Of a DNA stretch of 64,000 nt, positions 7,396 to 17,314 are shown piece after piece. The stretch covers positions 248,001-312,000 of the forward strand of contig NZ_JBBCJO010000001.1 in assembly GCF_037190085.1 (NCBI RefSeq), read 5' to 3'. Within the stretch, counting starts at the first letter, position 1; each line of letters starts with the position of its first letter. Under the pieces are notes generated by a model that saw nothing but the letters and a program-made list of their open reading frames with translations, was not told where the DNA came from and did no database searches. The translations under genes were made by a program, and so were the position numbers. The DNA is from Gemmatimonas aurantiaca (lineage in GTDB: Bacteria; Gemmatimonadota; Gemmatimonadetes; Gemmatimonadales; Gemmatimonadaceae).

Positions 7396-10300
7396 AATGG
7401 TCCGGACTCCATCGCTGAACACGACGTGCACGCGTCGGCCCGCCGTGTGAACTTCCCGTCCGCTTTCCCGCACGAACCCGAGGATCTGCCCGGATGCCGC
7501 GTCGCGGACGAGGGCCATACCGTATGCGCGGTTGCGCCAACTGATGCGGAGCTGGCGGCCTTCGGTGGTGAGTGAGGCCTCCGGATCGTCGCCGGCCATC
7601 ACGCGGGCTGAGGGGGCAGCCTGCGCGCCGGCCAGGCCGGGCGCTCGAGCGGAGCGCCGGATGGCCGAGCGGGTGGGAAGCCGGACATCGCTGACGCGCA
7701 CGCTCTGCAGGCGCGCTTCGAGCGTGGCGGACCAGGGGACGACCACAGCGAACTGGCGTTCTTCATGGCCCGTCGCGTGGTCCACGAGCGCCGCTTCGAT
7801 GGGAAGCTGGAGGAGCGAGGCTCCCGTTTCGTCCAGGAGATCGAGCCGGTGAGTGGGCACGGCGGCGGCTGGCGTGATGGGCGCCGAGATACGGAACGCG
7901 GGCTCGAGCTGAATGGCGCCGTTCACCACGCGTCCCCAGACCAGCAGGCCGTCCGTTGGCCCCGAAGGCGTCGTGGACCGGGCGGAGGCCACGAGATTGG
8001 TGTTGTTGCGGTACTGCAGGACCGCCGACCAGCTGTAGTCGCTGACCCAGGTGTTGTCGCAGTAGCTCATGAGATCCGTGGCCGTCGGAGCCACGAGTGT
8101 GTTCGTCAGGCTGTTCCAGCCCCAGTTGCCGATGATGCCGTTGGGGTACGGGTAGGACGGATCGCCTGCCACGCCGCAGGGCGCATGTTGCCTGGAGAAG
8201 TTGTGTCCCCACTCATGGGCCGCCACCCCGTCGCCACTGGGCAGATAGTCCCATCCGATCGCGGAGCGGCCCGGCACGTATCCCAGCCCGGCGATGCCGC
8301 TGGTGTAGGTGACCTTGAGGACGCCGTAGTAGTGCATGGCCGACGGCGCGCCATCGGCCGCGCGCAGTGCGTTGAGTTCACTCAGCACGGTGAGCCAGGC
8401 CCCGTTGTCGTCATTGGCCTGCAGCGTGGTCTGGCTGGACGTGAAGGGAAGCCGGACATCGGAGGCAATGTCCCGGATGGGCCAGAGTTGCCGAGCGGTG
8501 GCGAGGAACTGCTGGCTGTTGGCGGCGGATACGTTGCCCGTGCGGGTGCCGGTGACGATGGGTACGAACCGCACGTTGAACGTGGGCACGGTGAGCACCG
8601 GCATCGTCTGCGGAGTACCACCCGCGGGCCACACATTGTCGGACCGGTCGGCGTCGGAGAGCGAGTCGGCGGGATCGAGCTCCACCAGCATACGGAGCGA
8701 AGGCCGCATGTTGGCGGCGGGTATCCGCACGTTCCACGTGGAATTGAGCGTGCCTTCGGCCGTGATCGTCCGCACACTGGCTTCGGGTGCCGTGATGGTG
8801 CTGGTCTGCAACAGCGTCGGACCATCGTAGAGGCGCACGCGAACATCGGGACGCCCGCTGTTGGCACCACTGGCGGTCACGAACACCCGCAGCAGCGCTT
8901 CACGACCGGCCACCAGCGGCACGGCTCCATCGGGGCGCTGAATGGCCTGCGTGAGGTGGACGCCCGCAATCCGATAGTTGAGAGCGCCACCACCACCACC
9001 ACCTCCTCCTCCGCCGCCGCCAAGCGCATAGGTGACCGTGGCTGGTGCGGCCACATTCGATGCGGCGACCGTGACGACCTGCGAGGCGGGTGACGGCGCA
9101 TACGTGGCGGCGCCGACGGCGACTGAAGCGGCGGAGACCGTGTAGCTGCCCGGCACGAGTCCGGTGTAGGTCGTCGTACCGGTGGCGGTGCGGGAGAAGC
9201 CTGACGGACCACTGATGGTGACCGCACCGGCCACGCCATTGGGAAGACCCACCACGGCGAGTGCGAGGGCGCCGCTGTTCACGGCGTACCGCACGCCAAA
9301 ATCGAGCGTCTCCCCCGGTCGTACGACGGAGTCGCGCGAAGCCGGGGTCGGAACATATGTGCCAAACGGTGTGGTCACCGGATTGGCGGTGAGGCGCCAC
9401 CGGCCAGGCGTCACCGGCGCGAGCTGTTGTGTCGCGATGATGGAGTAGTGTTCGCCCGAGGGCCCGGTGAGTGAGATGGACGCGTTGTAACCCGCGGGCA
9501 GCCCGGTGACCGGGATATCGATGGTCGCGGGCAGCGATTCATACTGGAGCGAAACGACGACCGGCGTCGCGCTCGCCACGATGTCCACGGTCCGGTTGTT
9601 GAGGACGACGCCATACGTTTCGCTTCCCACCTGCACAGGGCGGGCGGCCACGGTGTAGCGTCCGGGAAGCAGTCCCGTGATGATGCCCGGGCCGTTCAGC
9701 GTCTTCGCATAACCATTGGGACCGCTCACGTTCACATCACCGGCCACGCCGTCGGGCAGGCCGCGCACTGTCAGCGCCAGTGAACCCGACGCGAGTGCGT
9801 AGGTGACGGTGGCCTTGCTCGACGTGCCGGTGGTGATGACGATGTTCTGCGACGCCGTCGTGGGGGCGTACCGATCGCCGTCGGCCACGATGGCGCTGGC
9901 GGTGAGTATGTAGCTGCCCACCGGCAGTGAATCGGCCGTGCCCGTGGTGGTGAGTGTGCGTGTGATGCCGTTGCCGGAAAGCGTGATGGCACCCTCCGCC
10001 GAGGACGGCAGACCATTCACGGTGAGCGCGAGCGTTCCCACCTGTGCGACGTAGGTGATCGTTGCCGGCGCGGCGGTGAGAGACGCGACCACGTCGACTT
10101 CGAGCGTATCGGCCGGGGCGCGGAAGGTGACGCCTTGCCGCACCACGTTACTGGCCACGAGGCGATAGTGTCCGGGTTCGAGCCCGGTGATGGTCGTGGT
10201 CCGGTCGACCGTGCGCAGGGTCCTGTCGGGCGCGAGGATCAGCACCTGGCCGGGCAGTCCGGCTGGCAATCCAGCCACCACGACGGCGAGAGCGCCGGTG

Positions 10301-11001
10301 GCGATGGTGTAGCGGACATCGACCCGTGCGGTGTCTCCGAAGGCCACGACCGAATCGAGTGCCGCACGTGAGGGGACGTAGCGCGCACCATCCACCAGGA
10401 CCGCTTCCGCGGCGACACGCCAGGCGTCGGGTGTGTACTGACCGGAGGCGAGTTGCGGTGCGGTATGCAGCGCCGATTGTGTGACCGGCGTGCGCGTGCC
10501 GTTGGGGGGTGTGATGAACACTTCGGCCTTGGCCGATGCGGGCAGCCCCCCGATGTCGAGTGCCAACGCCGACGGCACCGCGCGATAGACCGCGACCGCG
10601 GGCGAAGGCGGGCCTCCCGCCGGCACGTCGACCTCGAAGGACGCCGGCGCACCGGCGAATGCTCCGGCGACTCCGCGCGTGTTGCGCACGCTGACCGTGT
10701 AACGACCGGAGGGGATATCCGTCCACGTGACCGGTGCCGAGGTGCTGCGTGAGAAAGTGGACCCGGGGTAGGGACCGACCACACTGGCCTGCAGGGCGAC
10801 CCCATCGGGCAAACCGGACGCCGAGATGGCGAGGATGCCGGACGGGACCGGTGAAGGCGTGACGGGCGCCGTGGGAGTTGACGGCATACCGGGCGAACCG
10901 CTGCCTCCGCCATCGCCGCTGCCTCCGCATGCCGCCAGCAGCAGCGTGCCCGCCAATGACGCGATCAGTGCCTTGTTCAGTGCCCGGGTCCGTGTGCTCA
11001 T
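7378..11001 (-). CDS. large lipoprotein metzincin-type zinc metalloprotease with seven PEGA-like repeats
   Basis: Predicted secreted lipoprotein, 1207 residues from ATG 11001. The signal ends in lipobox LLAAC followed by a GGSGDGGGSG linker. Seven modules of about 85-100 residues follow, each with a LALxVxGLP opening and a PGxYTVxA core. About 12 consecutive glycines then lead to a catalytic domain with HEWGHNFSRQH (HExxHxxxxxH, Ser replacing the usual Gly) and a Met-turn-like DLMSYC. The target is unknown; an envelope or extracellular peptidase is inferred. The frame is open up to GTG 11220, but the extra residues are low-complexity and no good ribosome site is visible. Paralogue of the next gene. 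Its last codons lie in repeat element B. Confidence 0.85.
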   Translation of the reverse strand: MSTRTRALNKALIASLAGTLLLAACGGSGDGGGSGSPGMPSTPTAPVTPSPVPSGILAISASGLPDGVALQASVVGPYPGSTFSRSTSAPVTWTDIPSGRYTVSVRNTRGVAGAFAGAPASFEVDVPAGGPPSPAVAVYRAVPSALALDIGGLPASAKAEVFITPPNGTRTPVTQSALHTAPQLASGQYTPDAWRVAAEAVLVDGARYVPSRAALDSVVAFGDTARVDVRYTIATGALAVVVAGLPAGLPGQVLILAPDRTLRTVDRTTTITGLEPGHYRLVASNVVRQGVTFRAPADTLEVDVVASLTAAPATITYVAQVGTLALTVNGLPSSAEGAITLSGNGITRTLTTTGTADSLPVGSYILTASAIVADGDRYAPTTASQNIVITTGTSSKATVTYALASGSLALTVRGLPDGVAGDVNVSGPNGYAKTLNGPGIITGLLPGRYTVAARPVQVGSETYGVVLNNRTVDIVASATPVVVSLQYESLPATIDIPVTGLPAGYNASISLTGPSGEHYSIIATQQLAPVTPGRWRLTANPVTTPFGTYVPTPASRDSVVRPGETLDFGVRYAVNSGALALAVVGLPNGVAGAVTISGPSGFSRTATGTTTYTGLVPGSYTVSAASVAVGAATYAPSPASQVVTVAASNVAAPATVTYALGGGGGGGGGGGGALNYRIAGVHLTQAIQRPDGAVPLVAGREALLRVFVTASGANSGRPDVRVRLYDGPTLLQTSTITAPEASVRTITAEGTLNSTWNVRIPAANMRPSLRMLVELDPADSLSDADRSDNVWPAGGTPQTMPVLTVPTFNVRFVPIVTGTRTGNVSAANSQQFLATARQLWPIRDIASDVRLPFTSSQTTLQANDDNGAWLTVLSELNALRAADGAPSAMHYYGVLKVTYTSGIAGLGYVPGRSAIGWDYLPSGDGVAAHEWGHNFSRQHAPCGVAGDPSYPYPNGIIGNWGWNSLTNTLVAPTATDLMSYCDNTWVSDYSWSAVLQYRNNTNLVASARSTTPSGPTDGLLVWGRVVNGAIQLEPAFRISAPITPAAAVPTHRLDLLDETGASLLQLPIEAALVDHATGHEERQFAVVVPWSATLEARLQSVRVSDVRLPTRSAIRRSARAPGLAGAQAAPSARVMAGDDPEASLTTEGRQLRISWRNRAYGMALVRDAASGQILGFVRESGREVHTAGRRVHVVFSDGVRTIQTPEF

Positions 11002-11260
11002 CGTGCCCGTCGCGCCCATCAGGCTCAGGGCACGATACCGGACCTGGTGCACAGCAAACACGGCGAATGAACGCATGACCGAACGCACGACAGAACGCAC
11101 GCGGGAATGCGTATGCGAATCGTGACGCGCTGGCGGGGAGGCGGGCGACGCAGACAGAGCAGGCGGCATGGCAATGGGAAATGGTCTGTCCGAAGACGAC
11201 CGGGATGCACCGACGGGCACACCATATCGGCCTGCGTCATCGCCAAGTCAGTTCATTGCG

Positions 11261-13780
11261 TCATTTTTGCACCATGATGCGGCGGGAACGCACACCGTCC
11301 GACCAGGTCACCCGCATTCGTGCGGTGTCCCGTGGTGTGACGTTCGTGCCACGGATGAAACCGCGCACCGCACCCGTCCGCGCATCCTGCAGCAGTCCCA
11401 TGACCGCGGATCCCGCACGATGTCCGATGGTCGCCACGATCGGTGAACGGACATCCTGAACACGGATCGTCGTCAGCGTGGAATCGTAGGTCGCGGCCCA
11501 TGGCAGAACGACGGCGAAGTGTCCATCGTCGGCTCGGCCGTGATCCACCCGTTCCGCGGCAATGGGATATCGCTCCAGCACCTGTCCTGCGTCATCGAAC
11601 AGTTCCACGAGGTGTGTGGGTGCGAGCGCGCGGGGCGTGACCGGCGCGTCGACATGGAATGCGGGTTCGACCACGAGGGTGCCGTTCACCACGCGGCCCC
11701 ACACGAGAAGACCGTCACCCGGCGTTGCGGTCAGCGCTCTGGCGGTGCCCGCGGTGCTGTTCTGTCTGAACGTCAGTGCCCGGGTGTAGCTGTATTCCGA
11801 TACCCATGCCGGTGAGCAGTAGCTCATGATGTCGGGTGTGTTGGCGGGTTGCAGTGCATCCCCGGCATTGTTCCAGCCCACCAGTCCCGTGGCGGCTCCG
11901 ATGTTGGGATAATTCGCGTCGACATTGGGCGGGTCTCCGCAGGGCGCATGCAGACGACCGAAGTTGTGCCCCCATTCGTGAGCGGCCACGGTGCCCACGT
12001 CTTTCCGGTCCCATCCCACGGCCACGGGGGTGCCCACCAAGGCGAGGCCGAACATGCCCTCGGCATACGACGGATGCACCACGCCATAGTAGTGTGTGGG
12101 GGCCGGTGCGCCATCGAGCGTGCGCAAGGCGCGCAGCTCATTCAGCAGCGCATTCCACGCCCCATTGGCATCGGTGGGTTGCAGCGACGCCACCGAGGGT
12201 GTGAAGGCCGCCCGTACATCCGCGCTCACCTGCGCAATCGGCCACAGCGATCGGGCCACGGCGAGATACCGTTCCTGTGTGGCGCTCGTGATGTCACCCG
12301 TTGCCCCATCGAGCACGATGGGCACGAACCGCACGGTGAAGGGGGGCACCGTGGTCACCGTCAATGCGCGGGGCGATGCGCCCGCGGGCCAGAAATTGTC
12401 ACTGCGTTGGGCTTCCCCGATCGTACTGTCCGGATCCACCTCCACCGATATGCGAAGCTGCGGGCGCATCAGATCGGCCGGGATGCGCGTGCGGTAGGTG
12501 GACGTGAGCACACCATCGAGCGGCACGGTGGGCACACCGGAGTCGGGTGGTGTCAGCAGCAGCGTGGCGATGGGTACGGTCCCGTCGAACAGCCGGGCGC
12601 GCGCCAGCGGTCGCAGCGTGGTGCGACGGTCGGCGCGGATGAACGCCCGCAGCAGCGCGTCGCGGCCCGTGATGAGTGGAATGCCATTGTCGGCACGCTG
12701 TACGGCCTGCGTCACCACCACGTTGTCGATCGTGATGTTGATGGGTGTGGTGACTTCCTGATACGCGAGTGCGAGCGAATCGCGTGCTCCGCTGGTCAGT
12801 GTGCGTGTCACACTCCTGGTGGCCGGCGTGAACAGTCTGGTCCCCACGGTGACGGGCTGCGGGGTGATCGTATAACTCCCCACGGGCAGTGCCAGCACCT
12901 CTCCGACCGTGCCCAGACGATCCACCTGCAAGGGGCCCTGCAGGCGGGCTGTCGGCCGCGTGGCGGTGGGAGCGGACGCCTCGGGGGGAAGACCGGTTGC
13001 CGTGAGCAACAACGCGCCGAGCACGTTGTCGTAGTGCACCGCGAGCGTCGTGGGGGTCGTGGACGCCATGACCAACACCTGAAACGCGCCGGTGCCTTTG
13101 AACGCGGTGCCGCCGGCGTTCACCGAATCGATGGCGATGGCATAGGTCCCCGGTGGCAGATCGCCAAAAATCACACTGCCGTTGGCGACACGGGACAGTC
13201 CGTTTCCGGAGATGCGCACCGAGGCGGGCACGCCACCGGGCAAACCATCGATCTGCACCGCGAGCGCCCCCGTGGCGACGCTGAACCGTGCGCGATATCG
13301 CAGCGTGTCTCCGGGCAGCAGCGTGGTGTCGATCTGCGCGGGCTGCGTGGCGTACGTGAAACCACCACTGCGGACGTCATTGAAACGCAACGTATAGCGG
13401 CCGGGTGTGACCGGTGCGATCAGATCGCTCCCTGTGAGGGTCCGGGCGAACCCACTTGGCCCGGTAATGCGCACATCGGCATCCGCACCTGGCGGCAATC
13501 CTTCGATGTTGATGGCCAGCGCGCCGGTGAGTTGCCCGGGGTCGACCGGCGTGCGCTCGTGACAGGCGCTCAGCAGCAGCACTGCCAGCACTGCGGCGGC
13601 CAGCCATGCACCGATCGGCGCATCCATCGACGCCCCCATCGATGTGCCGGTCGATAGGCCGGTCGATGGGACTTTTCGTGTGACGTACCACACTCCGCGG
13701 ACGATCGCAGACACGAACGCCCCGACCGTGCGCGGGGGCGCAGCATGTCGGGGCGTTCGGTAGTCGACCATCGGCGGCAT
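11261..13780 (-). CDS. lipoprotein metzincin-type zinc metalloprotease with three PEGA-like repeats
   Basis: Paralogue of the downstream gene. About 839 residues from ATG 13780; an internal ATG at 13639 or 13627 would put the lipoprotein signal (VLLLSAC) at the very N-terminus. Three modules of the xGLPxG...PGxYT type precede a catalytic domain with a complete HEWGHNFGRLH motif and Met-turn-like DIMSYC. Shared stretches such as HAPCG and WVSxYS show common descent. The two proteases are co-directional and probably co-transcribed. Nothing in the sequence explains why they sit between pdhC and lpdA. The N-terminal 45 residues are repetitive, so the start is uncertain. Confidence 0.83.
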   Translation of the reverse strand: MPPMVDYRTPRHAAPPRTVGAFVSAIVRGVWYVTRKVPSTGLSTGTSMGASMDAPIGAWLAAAVLAVLLLSACHERTPVDPGQLTGALAINIEGLPPGADADVRITGPSGFARTLTGSDLIAPVTPGRYTLRFNDVRSGGFTYATQPAQIDTTLLPGDTLRYRARFSVATGALAVQIDGLPGGVPASVRISGNGLSRVANGSVIFGDLPPGTYAIAIDSVNAGGTAFKGTGAFQVLVMASTTPTTLAVHYDNVLGALLLTATGLPPEASAPTATRPTARLQGPLQVDRLGTVGEVLALPVGSYTITPQPVTVGTRLFTPATRSVTRTLTSGARDSLALAYQEVTTPINITIDNVVVTQAVQRADNGIPLITGRDALLRAFIRADRRTTLRPLARARLFDGTVPIATLLLTPPDSGVPTVPLDGVLTSTYRTRIPADLMRPQLRISVEVDPDSTIGEAQRSDNFWPAGASPRALTVTTVPPFTVRFVPIVLDGATGDITSATQERYLAVARSLWPIAQVSADVRAAFTPSVASLQPTDANGAWNALLNELRALRTLDGAPAPTHYYGVVHPSYAEGMFGLALVGTPVAVGWDRKDVGTVAAHEWGHNFGRLHAPCGDPPNVDANYPNIGAATGLVGWNNAGDALQPANTPDIMSYCSPAWVSEYSYTRALTFRQNSTAGTARALTATPGDGLLVWGRVVNGTLVVEPAFHVDAPVTPRALAPTHLVELFDDAGQVLERYPIAAERVDHGRADDGHFAVVLPWAATYDSTLTTIRVQDVRSPIVATIGHRAGSAVMGLLQDARTGAVRGFIRGTNVTPRDTARMRVTWSDGVRSRRIMVQK

Positions 13781-13875
13781 CCTGAAGGCAGTTCCCGAGT
13801 TGCATCCGGAGGTCTCCGTGCGATGATCAGCGCGGGATCCGGGGGGACGGGGGACCGACCGACAGGGGCTGCCGG

Positions 13876-15201
13876 TCAGAAAAGCATCATCAGCGGCGAT
13901 TCCAGCAACTGCTTCAACGTCTGAAGGAATCGTGCCCCAACGGCGCCGTCAATGATCCGATGGTCGCAACTCATGGTCACCCGCATCCGCTCACGCGGCA
14001 CGAAGGCGTTGCCATCCCAGACGGGCTTGGTTTCCGTGGTGCCCACCGCGAGAATCGCGGCTTCGGGGGGATTGATGATGGCGGTGAACTGATCGATGCC
14101 GAACATGCCGAGATTGGACACCGAGAATGTGCCACCCGAATATTCGGCCGGGGTCAGCTTGCGCTCCCGGGCCTTCCTGGCCAGCTCACGCGCATCGCGA
14201 CCGATCTGGCCCAGTCCCTTGGCCTGCGCATCGCGGATGACGGGCACGATGAGGCCGTCGTCCGTGGCCACCGCCATGCCGACATGTGCGGCGGCAAAGT
14301 AGCGGATATGATCGCCCATCCAGTGCGCGTTGCACTCGGGATGACGGGTGAGTGCGATGGCCACGGCTTTGATGACGATGTCGTTGATCGACACCTTGAA
14401 CGCATCGCCGGCGGCGACCATCTGTTCGCGCAGTTTGGCCACGTTCGTCATGTCGATTTCCGACGTGAGATAGAACGTGGGGACGGGGCCGATCGACTCG
14501 CCGAGGCGGCGGGCGATCGTCTTGCGCATCTGCGTGAGCGCCACGTCCTTGTATTCGCCGTCGATCTGGATGGCGGGCGCTGTCGAGGCTGTGGGCTTCG
14601 TGCCGGTGCTCGGCGCGGCCGTGGGAGCCGCCGCCGTCGTGCCTGCCACCGGCGCGGCCGCAGTGCCCGCGGCTTCGATGTCCCGACGGATCACCCGGCC
14701 GTTCGGACCGGAGCCGGCGATGGCCGCGAGATCGAGTCCGCGCTCGGCGGCCAGACGGCGCGCGAGCGGAGAGGAGCGGACCGCGGCGCCTTGGGCTGCG
14801 GTGGCCGCTGTTCCGGGTTCCGGGTTTGGGGCTTGGGGGGGAGCCGCCGGAGTGGCGGGTTGCGCGGCTGCGGGTTGTGAGCTCGCCGGGGCTTCGGGTG
14901 CGGGCGTAGCCGCCGCTGGAGCAGCCGGAGCGCCGCCACTCGTGAACGCGCTGATATCCTCGTCAGGCGCGGCAATCACCCCGATCACGGCGCCGATGGG
15001 ACTGGTCGTTCCATCCTCCACGAGACGGGCGCGTAACACGCCATCGCCGCGGGCCACGAGTTCCATGATCGCCTTGTCGGTCTCCACCTCCGCCAGTGTG
15101 TCGCCGCTCTTCACGGCATCACCGACGTTCTTCACCCACTTCACCAGGCGCCCTTCCTCCATCGTGGGGGAAAGCGCCTCCATCATCACTTTCGTCGCCA
15201 T
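13876..15201 (-). CDS. pdhC: dihydrolipoamide acetyltransferase (E2) of pyruvate dehydrogenase
   Basis: Core acyltransferase of the pyruvate dehydrogenase complex, passing acetyl groups from lipoamide to CoA. 441 residues. One N-terminal lipoyl domain has Lys43 in ETDKAIME. An Ala/Pro-rich linker leads to a peripheral-subunit-binding domain (SSPLARRLAAERGLDL) at about 142-175. A second linker leads to the catalytic domain, which ends with CDHRIIDG (His414, Asp418). The sequence resembles acetyltransferase rather than succinyltransferase E2s, as expected beside pdhA/pdhB. Twelve bases separate it from pdhB. Confidence 0.95.
   Translation of the reverse strand: MATKVMMEALSPTMEEGRLVKWVKNVGDAVKSGDTLAEVETDKAIMELVARGDGVLRARLVEDGTTSPIGAVIGVIAAPDEDISAFTSGGAPAAPAAATPAPEAPASSQPAAAQPATPAAPPQAPNPEPGTAATAAQGAAVRSSPLARRLAAERGLDLAAIAGSGPNGRVIRRDIEAAGTAAAPVAGTTAAAPTAAPSTGTKPTASTAPAIQIDGEYKDVALTQMRKTIARRLGESIGPVPTFYLTSEIDMTNVAKLREQMVAAGDAFKVSINDIVIKAVAIALTRHPECNAHWMGDHIRYFAAAHVGMAVATDDGLIVPVIRDAQAKGLGQIGRDARELARKARERKLTPAEYSGGTFSVSNLGMFGIDQFTAIINPPEAAILAVGTTETKPVWDGNAFVPRERMRVTMSCDHRIIDGAVGARFLQTLKQLLESPLMMLF
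14815..14841 (+). other. potential G-quadruplex within the pdhC linker
   Basis: Four G-runs (3, 3, 4 and 7 bases) with loops of 3-4 bases lie on the strand opposite the pdhC message. They encode the APNPEPG part of the first Ala/Pro linker. A pattern match only. Confidence 0.4.
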
Positions 15202-15213
15202 GTGGCCGCCTGG

Positions 15214-16194
15214 TCAGTCGATGTAAAGAACCTGTTTGACGGCCGCGATCGTTTTCGGCACGTCGGGCTTCGCTGCTTTCTCGAGACTCTTCGTGTACGG
15301 CATCGGCGCGTCGGCCTGATGCACGCGCACGACCGGTGCGTCGAGATCGTCGAAGCAATAGCGCTGCACGTAATCCACCACCTGCGCACCCACGCCGCAC
15401 AACTCCCATCCCTCTTCCACCACCACCGCGCGGTTGGTCTTCTTCACCGACGCGGCGATGGCCTCGACATCCATCGGCCGGACGGTGCGCAGATCGACCA
15501 CGTCGCAGCGGATGCCGTCCTTGGCCAACTGATCGGCGGCCTGCATCGCCACCAGCACCATCTTCCCGTGCGTGATGATCGTGCAGTGATCGCCCTCGCG
15601 CTTGAGATCGGCCTTGCCGAGCGGGATGATGTAGTCGTCCTCGGGCACCTCGCCCTTGGTGTTGTACAGCATCTCCCCTTCCAGCACGCACACCGGATTG
15701 TCGTCGCGGATGGCGGCCTTGAGCAGCCCCTTCGCGTCGTACGGTGTGCCCGGCGCGACCACCTTGAGGCCGGGGATGTGCGCGAGCCACGATTCCCATG
15801 CCTGCGAGTGCTGCGCACCCAGTTGCAGCGCCGCCCCGTTGGGACCGCGGAACACCATGGGCATGGGGAACTGGCCGCCCGACATGTACAGCATCTTGGC
15901 CGCGGCGTTCACCACCTGATCGAGCGCCAGCAGCGCGAAATTCCACGTCATGAACTCGATGACGGGGCGCAGGCCCGCCATCGCCGCGCCGACACCCACG
16001 CCGGCAAATCCGAGTTCGGTGATGGGCGTGTCCACGACACGCATCTCGCCGAACTCCTGCAGCAGTCCCTTCGACACCTTGTAGGCACCCTGATAGACCG
16101 CCACTTCCTCGCCCATGAGGAAGACGCGGTCGTCGCGGTGCATTTCTTCGCGAAGCGCCTGATTGAGCGCGTCGCGGTACGTGATGATGGCCAT
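15214..16194 (-). CDS. pdhB: pyruvate dehydrogenase E1 beta subunit
   Basis: Beta chain of the thiamine-diphosphate-dependent E1 that decarboxylates pyruvate and acetylates E2. 326 residues from ATG 16194 (MAIITYRDALN), the usual length. VFLMGEEVAVYQGAYKVS near the N-terminus and TPITELGFAG are family blocks. GQFPMPMVFRGPNG is in the mid-region, and RVHQADAPMPY is at the C-terminus. Open frame upstream of 16194 overlaps pdhA and is not family-like. Thirteen bases separate it from pdhA, consistent with one message. Confidence 0.95.
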   Translation of the reverse strand: MAIITYRDALNQALREEMHRDDRVFLMGEEVAVYQGAYKVSKGLLQEFGEMRVVDTPITELGFAGVGVGAAMAGLRPVIEFMTWNFALLALDQVVNAAAKMLYMSGGQFPMPMVFRGPNGAALQLGAQHSQAWESWLAHIPGLKVVAPGTPYDAKGLLKAAIRDDNPVCVLEGEMLYNTKGEVPEDDYIIPLGKADLKREGDHCTIITHGKMVLVAMQAADQLAKDGIRCDVVDLRTVRPMDVEAIAASVKKTNRAVVVEEGWELCGVGAQVVDYVQRYCFDDLDAPVVRVHQADAPMPYTKSLEKAAKPDVPKTIAAVKQVLYID

Positions 16195-16207
16195 GGTCGT
16201 TGCGCTC

Positions 16208-17263
16208 TCAGCTCGTGGTTTCGACGAGGATGTCTTCCATGAGCGCCTCCAGAGGCAACTCCGGGCTCGCTTCTGCGAAGTCGATGCTGTCCTGCACGAT
16301 CTTCTTGATCTCTTCGTCCATCGCCGTGATCTCGGCCGCGGTGATCTCGCCCGCGTCTTCCATGCGCTGGCGATGCAGCGCGATGGGATCACGCTTGAGG
16401 TATTGCTCGAGCTCTTCCTTGGTGCGGTAGGTGCCGCTCACCGCGTCGGACATGGAATGTCCCATGAAGCGGTAGGTGCGGATCTCGAGCAGCGTGGGCA
16501 TGCTCTCCTTGCGCGCGCGCTCGATGGCCTCCGTCATGGCCTTGCGCACCTCGAGCACGTCCTGGCCGTCCACCACGTCGCGCGGCATGTCGTACGACGC
16601 ACCGCGCTTGTAGATGTCGTGAATGGACGATGCGCGCTCGAGCGCCGTGCCCATGCCGTAGCGGTTGTTCTCGATGATGAACACACACGGCAGCTTCCAC
16701 AGCGCCGCCATGTTGAGCGCTTCATGAAACGCGCCCGTGTTCACCACCGATTCCCCCATGAAGCAGGCAATGACCTGATCGCCACCACGATACTTGATCG
16801 CGAACGCGACGCCGGCGGCGATGGGCACATGTCCGCCCACGATGCCATGTCCGCCCAGGAAGCCGAGCTGCTTGTCGAACATGTGCATCGAACCACCCTT
16901 GCCCCGGGCGCAGCCGTCCTGCCGGCCGAAGAGCTCCGACATCACCGCGCGGGGCGTCATGCCGCGTGCGAGCGCCTGACCGTGGTCGCGGTAGGTGGTG
17001 ATGATGTAATCGTCGGGGCGCAGCAACGAGATCACACCGGTGGAGACGGCCTCCTGACCGATGTAGAGATGGCAGAAACCGCCGATGCGGCCAATGGCAT
17101 ACATCTCCGCGCACCGCTCCTCGAAGCGGCGCTGCAGGAGCATCGAATAGAGCAGGTCACGGTGCAGTGTCCGCTGATCGGCGCGCTGGTCCGGGCGCGG
17201 TGCCGACGCGGTGCCCTCCGATTTGGAGGGCACCGGGGTGTCCGATTTTTTCTTGGCTGGCAT
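16208..17263 (-). CDS. pdhA: pyruvate dehydrogenase E1 alpha subunit
   Basis: Alpha chain of E1, binding thiamine diphosphate and Mg2+. 351 residues. Expected blocks are present: IGRIGGFCHLYIGQEA, TTYRDHGQALARG, GKGGSMHMF, and IIENNRYGMGT with Asn199/200 closing the cofactor motif. Phosphorylation-loop-like YRFMGHSMSDA is also seen. One oddity: the cofactor motif usually reading GDGA is GESV here (170-173), so the metal-binding Asp is Glu. Its order behind lipA and ahead of pdhB-pdhC fixes the assignment. A short Lys/Ser-rich extension precedes the fold. Confidence 0.94.
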   Translation of the reverse strand: MPAKKKSDTPVPSKSEGTASAPRPDQRADQRTLHRDLLYSMLLQRRFEERCAEMYAIGRIGGFCHLYIGQEAVSTGVISLLRPDDYIITTYRDHGQALARGMTPRAVMSELFGRQDGCARGKGGSMHMFDKQLGFLGGHGIVGGHVPIAAGVAFAIKYRGGDQVIACFMGESVVNTGAFHEALNMAALWKLPCVFIIENNRYGMGTALERASSIHDIYKRGASYDMPRDVVDGQDVLEVRKAMTEAIERARKESMPTLLEIRTYRFMGHSMSDAVSGTYRTKEELEQYLKRDPIALHRQRMEDAGEITAAEITAMDEEIKKIVQDSIDFAEASPELPLEALMEDILVETTS

Positions 17264-17314
17264 CTGGAGAGGCCGTGGTGGGATGTGCGACGCGTCTGTC
17301 GGGTGAGACGCGCG

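Noticed and set aside
11849..13657. Plus-strand open frame of about 602 codons over the second metalloprotease
   Set aside because: Antisense shadow; the minus frame has lipobox, repeats and HExxH motif.
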